64,000 nt of DNA from Streptomyces sp. Edi4 (lineage in GTDB: Bacteria; Actinomycetota; Actinomycetes; Streptomycetales; Streptomycetaceae): NCBI RefSeq assembly GCF_040253615.1, contig NZ_JBEJGY010000004.1:4030001-4094000 (forward strand), written 5' to 3'. The notes under the pieces are model-generated. The model saw only the letters and a list, made by a program, of their open reading frames with translations, had not been told where the DNA came from and did no database searches. The translations under genes and the position numbers were made by a program. This document shows positions 1 through 8,253 of this stretch, piece by piece. Position 1 is the first letter of the stretch. Every line of letters starts with the position of its first letter.

Positions 1-877
1 GCTGGATCAGGTCCTCCATCACGGTGCCCGCGCTCGGGCTGAGCACGGACAGACCGAGCAGCCGGCCGGCCGCGCTGGCGCTGGTGATGACGGCGTCAGC
101 ACCCGACTGGCGCAACAGCGGGGCGTTCTCCTCCTCCCGCACCGCAGCGACGATCTTGGCGCCCCGGTTGAGCTGCCGGGCCGTCAGGGCCACCAGGACG
201 GCGGTGTCGTCGCGCTGGGTGGCGATGACGATCTGCCGTGCTCTGCCCAGCTCGGCGCGGAGCAACACATCGCTGCGGGTGGCATCGCCGACGACGCCGA
301 CGAACCCCTCGGCGTTGGCGGCCTCGATCACTTTCGCGCTCGGATCGACCACGACGACCTGCTCCTTGCTCAGGCCCCGCGCACACAGGGTCTGGATCGC
401 GGAGCGGCCCTTCGTCCCGAAGCCGATGACAACGGTGTGCTCGCGCAATTGGGCCTTCCAGCGATTGAGCCGCCACTCCTCGCGGGTCCGTTCGGTGAGG
501 ACTTCGAGAGTGGTTCCGACGAGGATGATCAAGAACAGCACGCGCAGCGGCGTGACCAGCAGGATGTTGGTGAGCCGCGCGCTGTCGCTGAAGGGGACGA
601 TGTCGCCGTAGCCCGTCGTGGAGAGCGTGACGGTGGCGTAGTAGACGGCGTCGAGGAAGTCGACCCTGCCATTGGCGTTGTCGTGGTACCCGTCGCGGTC
701 GATCCAGACGATGAACGTCGTCAGTATCAGCACGGCGAGGGCCATGAGGATCCGCTTGGCGACCTGGCGCAGGGGCCGGTCGACGACCCGGCGCGGCAGC
801 TGCACCCGCCGGGTGATCAGATTCTCGCCCGCCTGGCGCGCCATCGCGTCATGACCGGGCAGTTTCACGTGAAACAT
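1..877 (-). CDS. Potassium channel with RCK/TrkA-N domain (partial)
   Basis: Translating the minus strand gives an ion channel that runs off the left edge, so its C-terminus is missing. A hydrophobic helix (about residues 43-58) precedes a pore loop with the K+ selectivity filter TTGYGD, then a second membrane segment and a Rossmann-type RCK domain (VVIGFGTKGRSA). This two-TM plus NAD-binding layout is that of MthK/Kch-type K+ channels at the plasma membrane. The start at 877 gives MFHVKLPGHDAMARQ and lies inside a parS site; the in-frame ATG at 844 (MARQAGEN) is an alternative. The gene follows moeA in the same direction with a 39-bp gap. Confidence 0.9.
   Translation of the reverse strand, partial: MFHVKLPGHDAMARQAGENLITRRVQLPRRVVDRPLRQVAKRILMALAVLILTTFIVWIDRDGYHDNANGRVDFLDAVYYATVTLSTTGYGDIVPFSDSARLTNILLVTPLRVLFLIILVGTTLEVLTERTREEWRLNRWKAQLREHTVVIGFGTKGRSAIQTLCARGLSKEQVVVVDPSAKVIEAANAEGFVGVVGDATRSDVLLRAELGRARQIVIATQRDDTAVLVALTARQLNRGAKIVAAVREEENAPLLRQSGADAVITSASAAGRLLGLSVLSPSAGTVMEDLIQ
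862..875. other. parS: parS site 1 (ParB-binding)
   Basis: This is a perfect copy of the palindrome GTTTCACGTGAAAC, the site bound by ParB in Streptomyces chromosome segregation. It overlaps the first codons of the K+ channel gene when the 877 start is used. A second copy lies 38 bp to the right. Confidence 0.9.
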
Positions 878-913
878 CCTTTTCGGGCAGGGGGTTGCGG
901 GCGAGGACGCGTT

Positions 914-927
914 GTTTCACGTGAAAC
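914..927. other. parS: parS site 2 (ParB-binding)
   Basis: Perfect GTTTCACGTGAAAC. The stop codon of the moeA reading frame (complement of 917-919) lies inside the palindrome, so the last codons of moeA are part of the site. It forms a close pair with the site at 862-875. Confidence 0.9.
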
Positions 928-2335
928 ACCCATCGCCCGATCCCACATGGGACCAGGGCAGATCCAGGATTTCGACCTCCTGGCCGGCCCGCGCTCCGCC
1001 GGGCGGCACCACCGCGAGCCCGTCGGCGGCGGCGACCCCGCGCAACATCGCCGGCCCGTTGTAGTGCAACGGCAGGAGGTGCTCCGCGCGGTGGACGACC
1101 GGGACGAGCCGGGTGTCGTGCGGGTGCCCCTGCACCTCGTTGCGCAGCGGCGCCGTGTAGGTCAACGGGCGGGTGCGCCAGGCCAGTTCACGGAGAAGCG
1201 GTTCGGCCAGGGTAAGCAGACCGGAGACCGCGGCAAGCGGATTGCCCGGCAGTCCGACCAGGTGCTTGCCCACCCCGATCCCCGCCAGCAGCATGGGGTG
1301 CCCCGGCCGTACGGCGACCCCGTCGACCAGAAGCTCCGCGCCGGCCTTGAGCAGCACGGGGTGAACGTGGTCCACGGGGCCGGCCGCGGTGCCGCCCGTG
1401 GTGATCACGACGTCGGCCGAGGAGCCGGTGACTGCCGCGAGCAGGGCGCCCGCGTCGTCCTTCAGGCGGCGGGTGCCGATGACGTCGGCGCCGAGCGCCC
1501 GCAGCCAGACGCCGAGCATCGGCCCCAGCGCGTCCCGGATGAGTCCGTCGTGCGGAAGCCCCTGCGTGAGCAGTTCATCGCCGAGGACCAGCACCTCGAC
1601 GCGTGGCCTCGGTACGGTGTCCAGCTCGTCGTATCCGGCCGCCGCAGCCAGGCCGAGGACGGCCGGGGTGACCAGCGCGGCGGCGGGCAGCAGCGCGTCG
1701 CCCGAGCGGCACTCCTGTCCGCGCGGCCGGATGTCCTGGCCGTGCAGCACCACACGATCGGCCTGGAGCAGGGTGCGCGCCTCGTCCGTGCGGGCGTGTT
1801 CGCTGCGGATCACCGCCGTGGCACCGGAGGGGATGCGGGCGCCGGTGGCGATGGGGACCGCTTCGCCGTCGCCGAGCGGGGCGGGCGCGGCGTACCCGGC
1901 GAGGATGCCCCCGTCCTGCACCGACCACGGCCCGGGGCCGGCGACGGCCCAGCCGTCCATGGCGGAGGTGTCGAACGACGGCAGATCGGTGAGCGCGGTC
2001 AGCGGCGCGGTCAGGACCTCGCCAAGGGCCCGGTCCAGAGTGACCCGGTGGGCGCGGGCCGGCGCGGAACGGCCCGCCCGCGCGGCCACGGTCCGCGCCT
2101 CGTCCCAGGTGGCGGCGCGGCGATGAGGGGTCCGGTGGGCGCCGGATGCCGGTGGCTCCGCACGGTCCCTGGCCGCCGGCGCGTCCCGACCGGAGGACGA
2201 GGCGTCCCGTCGGGGGGTCGCTTCGTCCCGTCGCGGGCCCGCGGCGTCCCGTCTAGGTGCCGGGGGGCCGCTGTCACGCAGCAGGGCAAGCGCCTCGTCG
2301 GAGCCGTCGTCCGCTGCCGGGGTCCCGGCCATCAT
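917..2335 (-). CDS. moeA: Molybdopterin molybdenumtransferase family protein MoeA
   Basis: MoeA inserts molybdate into adenylylated molybdopterin in molybdenum cofactor synthesis. The protein (472 aa) has a charged, low-complexity N-terminal extension of about 90 residues, then the MoeA core: DTSAMDGWAV, the GARIPSGA segment, the MoaB-like domain with ITTGGTAAG, and GLPGNPLAA near the C-terminus. The usual SGGVS-type loop is altered to TTGGT, so activity should not be assumed identical to E. coli MoeA. The ATG at 2335 overlaps the stop of the upstream mobA-like gene (ATGA), implying translational coupling in one cofactor operon. Confidence 0.85.
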   Translation of the reverse strand: MMAGTPAADDGSDEALALLRDSGPPAPRRDAAGPRRDEATPRRDASSSGRDAPAARDRAEPPASGAHRTPHRRAATWDEARTVAARAGRSAPARAHRVTLDRALGEVLTAPLTALTDLPSFDTSAMDGWAVAGPGPWSVQDGGILAGYAAPAPLGDGEAVPIATGARIPSGATAVIRSEHARTDEARTLLQADRVVLHGQDIRPRGQECRSGDALLPAAALVTPAVLGLAAAAGYDELDTVPRPRVEVLVLGDELLTQGLPHDGLIRDALGPMLGVWLRALGADVIGTRRLKDDAGALLAAVTGSSADVVITTGGTAAGPVDHVHPVLLKAGAELLVDGVAVRPGHPMLLAGIGVGKHLVGLPGNPLAAVSGLLTLAEPLLRELAWRTRPLTYTAPLRNEVQGHPHDTRLVPVVHRAEHLLPLHYNGPAMLRGVAAADGLAVVPPGGARAGQEVEILDLPWSHVGSGDGCFT

Positions 2336-3285
2336 CCCGCGTCGTTCTTCGGGCCGTCGGAGGTCTCGGCCTCGGCCGCCCAGCGGTTGGCGAGTGCGGC
2401 GGCCTTGCGGGCGGCTTCCGCCACGTCCTCGCCCGCGCCACCCGCCTTGGCCGCCGCGTAGCCGACCAGGAAGGTGGTGAGGGGGGCGGCGGGGCGGGCG
2501 ACGCCGTGGGCGGCGTCCCTGGCCAGGTCGAGCAGGACGCGGGTGTCCACGTCCAGTTCGATGCCGAGTTCGTCCTTGACTGCGGTGATCCATTCGTCCA
2601 GCACGCCCCCATGGTCCCTGATCCGCGCCCGTGCGGCCGCAAGGTCCTCCCAGGTGTCGCAGTCGAAGGAGGCAAGCGGGTCCGCTGCCAGGCGGCCGCA
2701 GTCGAGCGCGCGGGTGAGCAGGCGCAGTGGTCGCCCGGCGAGCGAGCCGTGTTCGCGGGCGAGCAACGCGAGCTCGCGGCGCAGGGGTTGGGCCCGGTAT
2801 AGGGCCACCAGAGGCTGGTCACGGCCGTCGGCGTCGACACACAGGACGGCCTCGCGACCACTGCGGCGCAGTTCGCGCACCAGCGCCTCGACGGTCGGTG
2901 TGACCAGGAACGGCAGGTCGGCCGAGAGTACGAGCACGCTCCCGGCCGTGGTGTGCCGCAGCCCGGCGTCGAGCGCGGCCAGCGGTCCGCCGCCCGCGGG
3001 CTCCTCGCGGGCCCACGCCACCGCCCGCGCGGTGGGCCGCCGTCCGCCCACCACGACCGTGGTCGCGGCGCCGGAGCAGGCGGTGAGTACCCGGTCGAGC
3101 AGGGCCCGGCCGCCCACACTGAGCCCGGGTTTGTCGGCGCCGCCCAGCCGCTTGGCGGCGCCCCCCGCGAGCACCACGGCGTCGTAGGAGGTATCGGCGG
3201 CGCCGGGCGTGGCCCCGGCGCCCGTGCGATCGGCGGAGGTCCGGCCGGGCCCGGGCTCCGGTGCTGCGGCGTCGTACGCGGTCAT
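2332..3285 (-). CDS. MobA-like nucleotidyltransferase fused to DUF6457
   Basis: The N-terminal part (about residues 35-220) is a GT-A fold nucleotidyltransferase of the MobA type: VLAGGAAKRLGGADKP is the nucleotide-binding loop and LSADLPFL the metal-binding acidic motif. MobA attaches GMP to molybdopterin. The last 85 or so residues (LDEWITAVKDELGIELDVD onward) form a helical DUF6457 domain found with molybdenum cofactor proteins in actinobacteria. The start at 3285 gives MTAYDAAAPEPG. The gene overlaps moeA downstream by four bases, supporting a role in the same pathway. The role of the fused tail is unknown. Confidence 0.8.
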   Translation of the reverse strand: MTAYDAAAPEPGPGRTSADRTGAGATPGAADTSYDAVVLAGGAAKRLGGADKPGLSVGGRALLDRVLTACSGAATTVVVGGRRPTARAVAWAREEPAGGGPLAALDAGLRHTTAGSVLVLSADLPFLVTPTVEALVRELRRSGREAVLCVDADGRDQPLVALYRAQPLRRELALLAREHGSLAGRPLRLLTRALDCGRLAADPLASFDCDTWEDLAAARARIRDHGGVLDEWITAVKDELGIELDVDTRVLLDLARDAAHGVARPAAPLTTFLVGYAAAKAGGAGEDVAEAARKAAALANRWAAEAETSDGPKNDAG

Positions 3286-3352
3286 CTTCCGAGTATGGGC
3301 CGCCGCCGGACGCTCATCGCCGCTGCCGTGCACGTCCGGCCCGCCGGGTGTC

Positions 3353-4753
3353 CTACAGAGTGCGCAGCAGCAGCACCGGGTGTTCCACGCAGTCCGCGAC
3401 GTAGCGCAGGAAGCCGCCCGCGGTGCCGCCGTCGCACACCCGGTGGTCGAAGGTGAGGGAGAGCTGCACGACCTGGCGTACGGCCAGTTCACCCTCGTGC
3501 ACCCAGGGCTTGGGGATGATGCGGCCGACGCCCAGCATCGCGGCTTCGGGGTGGTTGATGATCGGCGTGGAGCCGTCGACGCCGAACACCCCGTAGTTGT
3601 TGAGGGTGAAGGTGCCGCCGGTCAGCTCGCCGGGGGTGAGCGTGCCCGTGCGGGCCGCTTCGGTGAGCCGGGCCAGTTCGGCGCCGATCGACTCGACGTC
3701 GCGGGTGTGGGCATCGCGGACGACGGGGACCACGAGGCCGCGCTCGGTCTGGGCGGCGAAGCCCAGGTGCACCTCGGGCAGCCGCACGATCTCGCGGGCC
3801 GCCGGATCGACCCTGGAGTTGAGCTCGGGGAACCGGGCGAGGGCCGCCGTGCAGATCCGGGCGAGCAGCGCGAGCACGGAGACCTTGGGGCCGCCCGCCG
3901 CGTTCATGGCGACGCGGGCCGCCATGAGCTCGGTCGCGTCGGCGTCCACCCAGCAGGTGGCGTCGGGGATCTCCGTACGGCTGCGGCTGAGCTTGTCGGC
4001 GACCGCGCCCCGGATGCCGCGCAGCGCGATCCGCTCCCCTCCGGCGGCGCGGGCGGCGCTCCCGGGGCCCTGCGGGTCGGCGGCCGGATCCGTCCCGGGC
4101 GCCGGGGCCTTCATCGCGGACTCCACGTCGGCCCGCAGGATCAGACCGTCGGGCCCTGAGCCCCGCATCTCCCGCAGATCCAGGCCGTGTTCACGGGCGA
4201 GCCTGCGCACGAGCGGTGAGATGACCGGCACGGGGCCGGGCGCCTTGGCGGGGGCGGATGTCACCGGCGTGGCCTGCACCTGCGCCGGGGTCGAAGTCGG
4301 GGCCGCCGACGTGGCCCGCGCGGTGTCGACGGTCCGCGCCGGTGCGGCGGCGGGGGCCGCGAACGAGGTGGCGGCCCTGACCCGGGCGCGACGGCGCGTG
4401 GTGGCCGCCCCCGTCCCGTAACCGACCAGGACATTGCCCGAGTACTCCGAGGGCTCGGCTGAGTCGGCGTCCACAGCCGCCTCCTGGTCCGCCTCCTGGT
4501 CCGCCGAGGTTCCGACCGCGACAGTCAACAGCGGGGCGCCGACCGGCAGTTCCGTGCCCTCGTCGCCGAAACGCGCGGTGACCACGCCTCCGTAGGGACA
4601 GGGCACCTCGACCATCGCCTTGGCCGTCTCGACCTCGACCACCGGCTGGTCCACGGCCACCACGTCGCCCACCGCGACGAGCCAGCGGACGATCTCCGCC
4701 TCGGTCAGCCCCTCGCCGAGGTCGGGCAGCTTGAACTCCAGGACCTTCGGCAT
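3353..4753 (-). CDS. bkdC: Branched-chain 2-oxoacid dehydrogenase E2 (dihydrolipoyl acyltransferase)
   Basis: E2 core of the branched-chain 2-oxoacid dehydrogenase complex, which turns Val/Leu/Ile-derived ketoacids into acyl-CoA starters for branched fatty acids and polyketides. An N-terminal lipoyl domain has the lipoylated lysine in the ETAKAMV motif. After an Ala/Pro-rich linker there is a subunit-binding domain (ISPLVRRLAREHGLDL), then the catalytic CoA-acyltransferase domain ending with LTFDHRVCDGG, which carries the active-site His and Asp. The ATG at 4753 overlaps the E1-beta stop (TGATG). Length (466 aa) is normal for the family. Confidence 0.95.
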   Translation of the reverse strand: MPKVLEFKLPDLGEGLTEAEIVRWLVAVGDVVAVDQPVVEVETAKAMVEVPCPYGGVVTARFGDEGTELPVGAPLLTVAVGTSADQEADQEAAVDADSAEPSEYSGNVLVGYGTGAATTRRRARVRAATSFAAPAAAPARTVDTARATSAAPTSTPAQVQATPVTSAPAKAPGPVPVISPLVRRLAREHGLDLREMRGSGPDGLILRADVESAMKAPAPGTDPAADPQGPGSAARAAGGERIALRGIRGAVADKLSRSRTEIPDATCWVDADATELMAARVAMNAAGGPKVSVLALLARICTAALARFPELNSRVDPAAREIVRLPEVHLGFAAQTERGLVVPVVRDAHTRDVESIGAELARLTEAARTGTLTPGELTGGTFTLNNYGVFGVDGSTPIINHPEAAMLGVGRIIPKPWVHEGELAVRQVVQLSLTFDHRVCDGGTAGGFLRYVADCVEHPVLLLRTL

Positions 4754-5778
4754 CAGTGCCCCGCCTCCCACTGCAAACGCGCCACCGCGTCGAGCACCCG
4801 GTCGACGCCGGGCAGATGGTGCTTCTCCAGCATCGGCGGCGGGTACGGAATGTCGAATCCGGCCACCCGCAGCACGGGCGCCTCCAAGTGGTGGAAGCAG
4901 CGCTCGGTGACGCGCGCCGCGATCTCGCCGCCGGGGCCCCCGAACCCGGACGACTCATGGACGACGACGGCCCGACCGGTGCGGCGCACCGATGCGCAGA
5001 CCGTCTCGTCGTCGAACGGCACCAGCGAACGTATGTCGACGACTTCGAGGTCCCAGCCCTCCTCACGGGCCGCCTCCGCCGCCTCCAGGCACACCGGCAC
5101 GGACGGACCGTAGGTGATGAGCGTGGCGCTGGACCCGGTGCGGCGCACGACCGCTTTGCCGATGGGTTCGACCGGCGCCGGGTCCTCGGGGGACCAGTCG
5201 GACTTCGACCAGTACAGACGCTTGGGCTCGAGGAAGACGACGGGGTCGTCGGAGGCGATGGCCGCCCTGAGCAGCCCGTAGGCGTCCTCCACGGTGGAGG
5301 GGGTGACGACCTGGAGCCCGGGCGTTGCCATGTAGTAGGCCTCGCTGGAGTCGCTGTGGTGCTCCACGCCCCCTATGCCGCCGCCGTAGGGCACGCGCAC
5401 CACCAGCGGCATCGTCATCGCGCCACGGGTGCGGTTGCGCATCTTGGCGACATGGCTGATCAGCTGCTCGAACGCCGGGTAGGCGAACGCGTCGAACTGC
5501 ATCTCCACGACCGGCCGGAGGCCGTACATGGCCATGCCGACGGCCGCACCGAGGATGCCGGCCTCGGCGAGCGGGGTGTCGGTGCAGCGGTCCTCGCCGA
5601 ACTCCTTGGCGAGGCCGTCGGTGACCCGGAAGACGCCGCCCAGGGTGCCGACGTCCTCACCGAGGACGTGCACGGTGGGGTCCTCGGCCATGGCGTCGCG
5701 CATCGCGCGCTGGAGCGCCTGAGCCATGGTGGCGGGCTTCTTGGCGGTGGCGGTCACCTGGTCGGTGGCGGTGGCCAT
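4753..5778 (-). CDS. bkdB: Branched-chain 2-oxoacid dehydrogenase E1 beta subunit
   Basis: The beta chain of the thiamine-diphosphate-dependent E1 decarboxylase, 341 aa, full length for the family. Typical segments are visible: ALQRAMRDAM, VLGEDVGTLGGVFRVTDGL, the TPLAEAGILGAAVGMA region and RVPYGGGIGG. It pairs with the alpha chain to make the heterotetramer that decarboxylates branched ketoacids. Start and stop codons overlap those of both neighbours (TGATG), so the three chains are co-translated, which fits the stoichiometric needs of the complex. Confidence 0.95.
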   Translation of the reverse strand: MATATDQVTATAKKPATMAQALQRAMRDAMAEDPTVHVLGEDVGTLGGVFRVTDGLAKEFGEDRCTDTPLAEAGILGAAVGMAMYGLRPVVEMQFDAFAYPAFEQLISHVAKMRNRTRGAMTMPLVVRVPYGGGIGGVEHHSDSSEAYYMATPGLQVVTPSTVEDAYGLLRAAIASDDPVVFLEPKRLYWSKSDWSPEDPAPVEPIGKAVVRRTGSSATLITYGPSVPVCLEAAEAAREEGWDLEVVDIRSLVPFDDETVCASVRRTGRAVVVHESSGFGGPGGEIAARVTERCFHHLEAPVLRVAGFDIPYPPPMLEKHHLPGVDRVLDAVARLQWEAGH

Positions 5779-6902
5779 CAGTGGGCCTCGGCTTCCAGCT
5801 CGGCGCGCAACTGGGCCGTCTGCTCGCGCAGTTGGCCGTTCTGCTCGGCGTATACGTCGGTGAACAGGTGCATCGGGTCAAGGACCGGCTCGGCGTTCAT
5901 CCGCTCGCGCAGCGTGGCGGCCATGGTCTCGGCGGCTTCGGCGGCGGAGCGGATACCGTCCTCGTCGAGGATGCCTCGGGCGGTCAGCTCGTCCTCGAGG
6001 AGCCGGATCGGGTCGTGGCCGCGCCAGGCGTCGACCTCGGCAGAGCCCCGGTAGCGGGTCGCGTCGTCGGCGTTGGTGTGCGCTTCCATCCGGTAGGTGA
6101 CGGCCTCGATGAGCGTGGGGCCGCCGCCGCGCCTGGCCCGGGCGATGGCCTCCGAGAGCACCTGGTGCACCGCGGGCGCGTCGTTGCCGTCCACCAGGCG
6201 GCCCGGCATTCCGTAGCCGACGGCCTTGTGGGCGAGCGAGGGCGCCGCGGTCTGTTTGGCGAGCGGCACCGAGATCGCGAAGCCGTTGTTCTGGACCAGG
6301 AAGACCACCGGGGCCTGCCAGACGGCGGCGAAGTTCAGCGCCTCGTGGAAGTCGCCCTCGCTGGTGCCGCCATCGCCCACCAGGGCGAGCGCCACCACGT
6401 CGTCCCCCTTGAGCCGGGCCGCGTGAGCCAGGCCCACCGCGTGCGGGAGCTGAGTGGCCAGGGGGGTGCACAGCGGCGCGATGCGGTGCTCGCGCGGGTC
6501 GTAGCCGGTGTGCCAGTCACCGCGCAGCAGCGTCAGGGCCTGCGTCGGATCCAGGCCGCGTGCGACGGCGGCGAGCGTGTCCCGGTAGCTGGGGAACAGC
6601 CAGTCGCGCTCCTCCAGGGCCAGCGCCGCGGCCACCTCGCAGGCTTCCTGGCCGGTCGAGGACGGGTACACAGCGAGGCGGCCCTGCTTGGTGAGGGCGG
6701 TGGCCTGCGCGTTGTAGCGCCGGCCTCGTACCAGCTCCGCGTACAGCTTCAGCATCAGCGCGCGGTCGAGCTCGGCCCCGGTGCCCAGGACCCGGAAGGG
6801 CTCGGGGTCCGGGAGGAGAGGCGCGGGGTCGGTGCGCGGCCTCCAGGCGGGTGGAGGGGTCGGCCGATATGCGGCGGCACCGGGGAGCTCTTGGACCGTC
6901 AT
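5778..6902 (-). CDS. bkdA: Branched-chain 2-oxoacid dehydrogenase E1 alpha subunit
   Basis: The alpha chain of E1, which binds thiamine diphosphate through the GDG...N motif seen as LVGDGGTSEGDFHEALNFAAVW, followed by VQNNGFAISVP. The start is set at 6902 (MTVQELPGAAAYRP) because a GGAGGTG ribosome site lies just upstream; reading further upstream gives sequence unlike a protein. At 374 aa it is normal length. It is the first gene of the bkdABC operon and diverges from the Lrp-type regulator at 7088. Confidence 0.95.
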   Translation of the reverse strand: MTVQELPGAAAYRPTPPPAWRPRTDPAPLLPDPEPFRVLGTGAELDRALMLKLYAELVRGRRYNAQATALTKQGRLAVYPSSTGQEACEVAAALALEERDWLFPSYRDTLAAVARGLDPTQALTLLRGDWHTGYDPREHRIAPLCTPLATQLPHAVGLAHAARLKGDDVVALALVGDGGTSEGDFHEALNFAAVWQAPVVFLVQNNGFAISVPLAKQTAAPSLAHKAVGYGMPGRLVDGNDAPAVHQVLSEAIARARRGGGPTLIEAVTYRMEAHTNADDATRYRGSAEVDAWRGHDPIRLLEDELTARGILDEDGIRSAAEAAETMAATLRERMNAEPVLDPMHLFTDVYAEQNGQLREQTAQLRAELEAEAH

Positions 6903-7087
6903 GCCAATGCACCTCCTTGTCGGGGAGCGGGACATCCAGGACGGGGGCGCGCGACTGTGACGCCCCTCACCTATCGATTGTTCGATCGTGGACGCATTTT
7001 GGCTACAGGCACCCTCAGTCTGTGGACAAACGGTTCTCCACAGCCTGAGATGGGAACACCTCGTCCACAACAGGAAGGCGGGGGGAC
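6903..7087. promoter_or_regulatory. Divergent bkdA-bkdR promoter region with DnaA-like boxes
   Basis: This 185-bp gap holds the promoters of the divergent bkdABC operon and bkdR. It contains the inverted repeat ATCGA-ttgt-TCGAT (6973-6986), a plausible but unproven operator for the Lrp-type protein. A perfect DnaA box on the minus strand lies at 7021-7029 (TGTGGACAA), and a near match TCGTCCACA at 7061-7069. No sigma-factor consensus is clear enough to call. Confidence 0.5.
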
Positions 7088-7576
7088 ATGGCAGCTGAAC
7101 AAATGGCCACCGGCGACGCACGACAGGTGCCGGCGCGCCCGCTGGACGAGATCGACCACGCCATCCTGCGCATCCTCCAGACCGACGGGCGTGCCTCGAT
7201 ACGCTCCGTCGCCGAGCGGGCACACGTTTCGCGGGCCAACGCCTACGCCAGGATCAACCGGCTCGTCGAGGACAGCGTGATCCAGGGCTTCACCGCGCGC
7301 GTGGATCACGAGAGGGCGGGCCAGGGCGCCGCCGCGTACATCACGCTCAAGATCGTGCAGAACTCCTGGCGCACCGTGCGCGAACAGCTGGGACAGCTGC
7401 CGGGCGCCGCCCACATCGCCCTGGTGAGCGGCGACTTCGACGTCCTGCTCCTGGTGCACACACCCGACAACCGCGCCCTGCGCGAACTCGTCCTGACCCG
7501 GATCCAGTCCATTCCGGAGGTTCTTTCGACGCGCACGCTGCTGGTGTTCGAGGAGACGGACCTGGACCCTGCGTAG
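7088..7576 (+). CDS. bkdR: Lrp/AsnC-family regulator, probable regulator of bkd
   Basis: A 162-aa Lrp/AsnC regulator: an N-terminal winged HTH (LDEIDHAILRILQTDGRASI...VSRANAYARINRL) followed by a RAM ligand-binding domain (residues about 75-155). Members bind amino acids or related acids and form octamers. A G-rich ribosome site (AGGCGGGGGG) sits just before ATG. Its divergent placement next to bkdABC matches the known pattern in which the regulator controls branched ketoacid dehydrogenase genes; that role is inferred from family and context. Confidence 0.85.
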   Translation: MAAEQMATGDARQVPARPLDEIDHAILRILQTDGRASIRSVAERAHVSRANAYARINRLVEDSVIQGFTARVDHERAGQGAAAYITLKIVQNSWRTVREQLGQLPGAAHIALVSGDFDVLLLVHTPDNRALRELVLTRIQSIPEVLSTRTLLVFEETDLDPA

Positions 7577-7659
7577 GGTCGGCCGCCGGCCCGGCGCGCG
7601 AGGCGGCCATGAGCGCGGGTGGTGATCCGCCGCCGCGCGCCTGTCAACGGCATTGCGGC

Positions 7660-8253
7660 TCAGTGACCGCTCCGCAGCCCGTCGAATGCCATTCTGACCA
7701 CGGTGTCCGCCACCTGGGCGCCGTCCGCCTCACCCTCACGCTGCGGCCGGTACCACTCCACCAGGGAGTTGACCATGCCGAAGAGCAGCCGGGTCGCCAG
7801 CCGGATGTCCAGGTCTGCCCGGAGATCACCGTCCGCGACGGCCGCCTTGAGCAGATCGGCGACGCGCTGGTCGAACTCCCTGCGGCGCTCCATCGCCCAG
7901 CGTTCGGTCCTGGTGTTGCCACGGACACGCAGGAGCAGGGTGACGTAGGGCAGTTCCGCCGTCAGCACGTCGACCGTACGCCGGGTGACGTACTCGACCC
8001 GCTCGATGGAGCGCCCGCGCTGGGCCCCCGGCTCGTCCAGGACGCCGAAGAGGCCGTCTATGGCGCGGCTCACGGCCCGGCGCAGCAGTTCCTCCTTGCC
8101 GGTGACGTGGTGGTAGATGGACGACTTGGAGATCCCGGCCGCCTTGGACAGGTGCTCCATCGACGTGCCGTCGTAGCCCCGCTCGTTGAAGACTTTCACC
8201 GCCACCGTCAGCAGCGTCTCGGGCGTGTAGGTGTCACGCTTCGCGGTCGTCAT
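7660..8253 (-). CDS. paaR: TetR-family regulator of phenylacetate catabolism (PaaR-type)
   Basis: A 197-aa TetR regulator. The N-terminal HTH is clear (TLLTVAVKVFNERGYDGTSMEHLSKAAGISKSSIYHH), and the C-terminal ligand domain is helical. The start at 8253 (MTTAKRDTYTPE) overlaps the stop of the upstream hydroxyacyl-CoA dehydrogenase (ATGA), so the two are co-expressed. Position beside paaN and paaH, plus two ACCGNNCGNNCGGT palindromes in front of paaN and paaA (9919-9932 and 14936-14949), supports PaaR function: a repressor that releases DNA when phenylacetyl-CoA binds. Confidence 0.85.
   Translation of the reverse strand: MTTAKRDTYTPETLLTVAVKVFNERGYDGTSMEHLSKAAGISKSSIYHHVTGKEELLRRAVSRAIDGLFGVLDEPGAQRGRSIERVEYVTRRTVDVLTAELPYVTLLLRVRGNTRTERWAMERRREFDQRVADLLKAAVADGDLRADLDIRLATRLLFGMVNSLVEWYRPQREGEADGAQVADTVVRMAFDGLRSGH

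Noticed and set aside
437..2461. Very long plus-strand reading frame opposite moeA and the channel gene
   Set aside because: Composition is that of an antisense high-GC shadow; the minus-strand proteins have clear family motifs.
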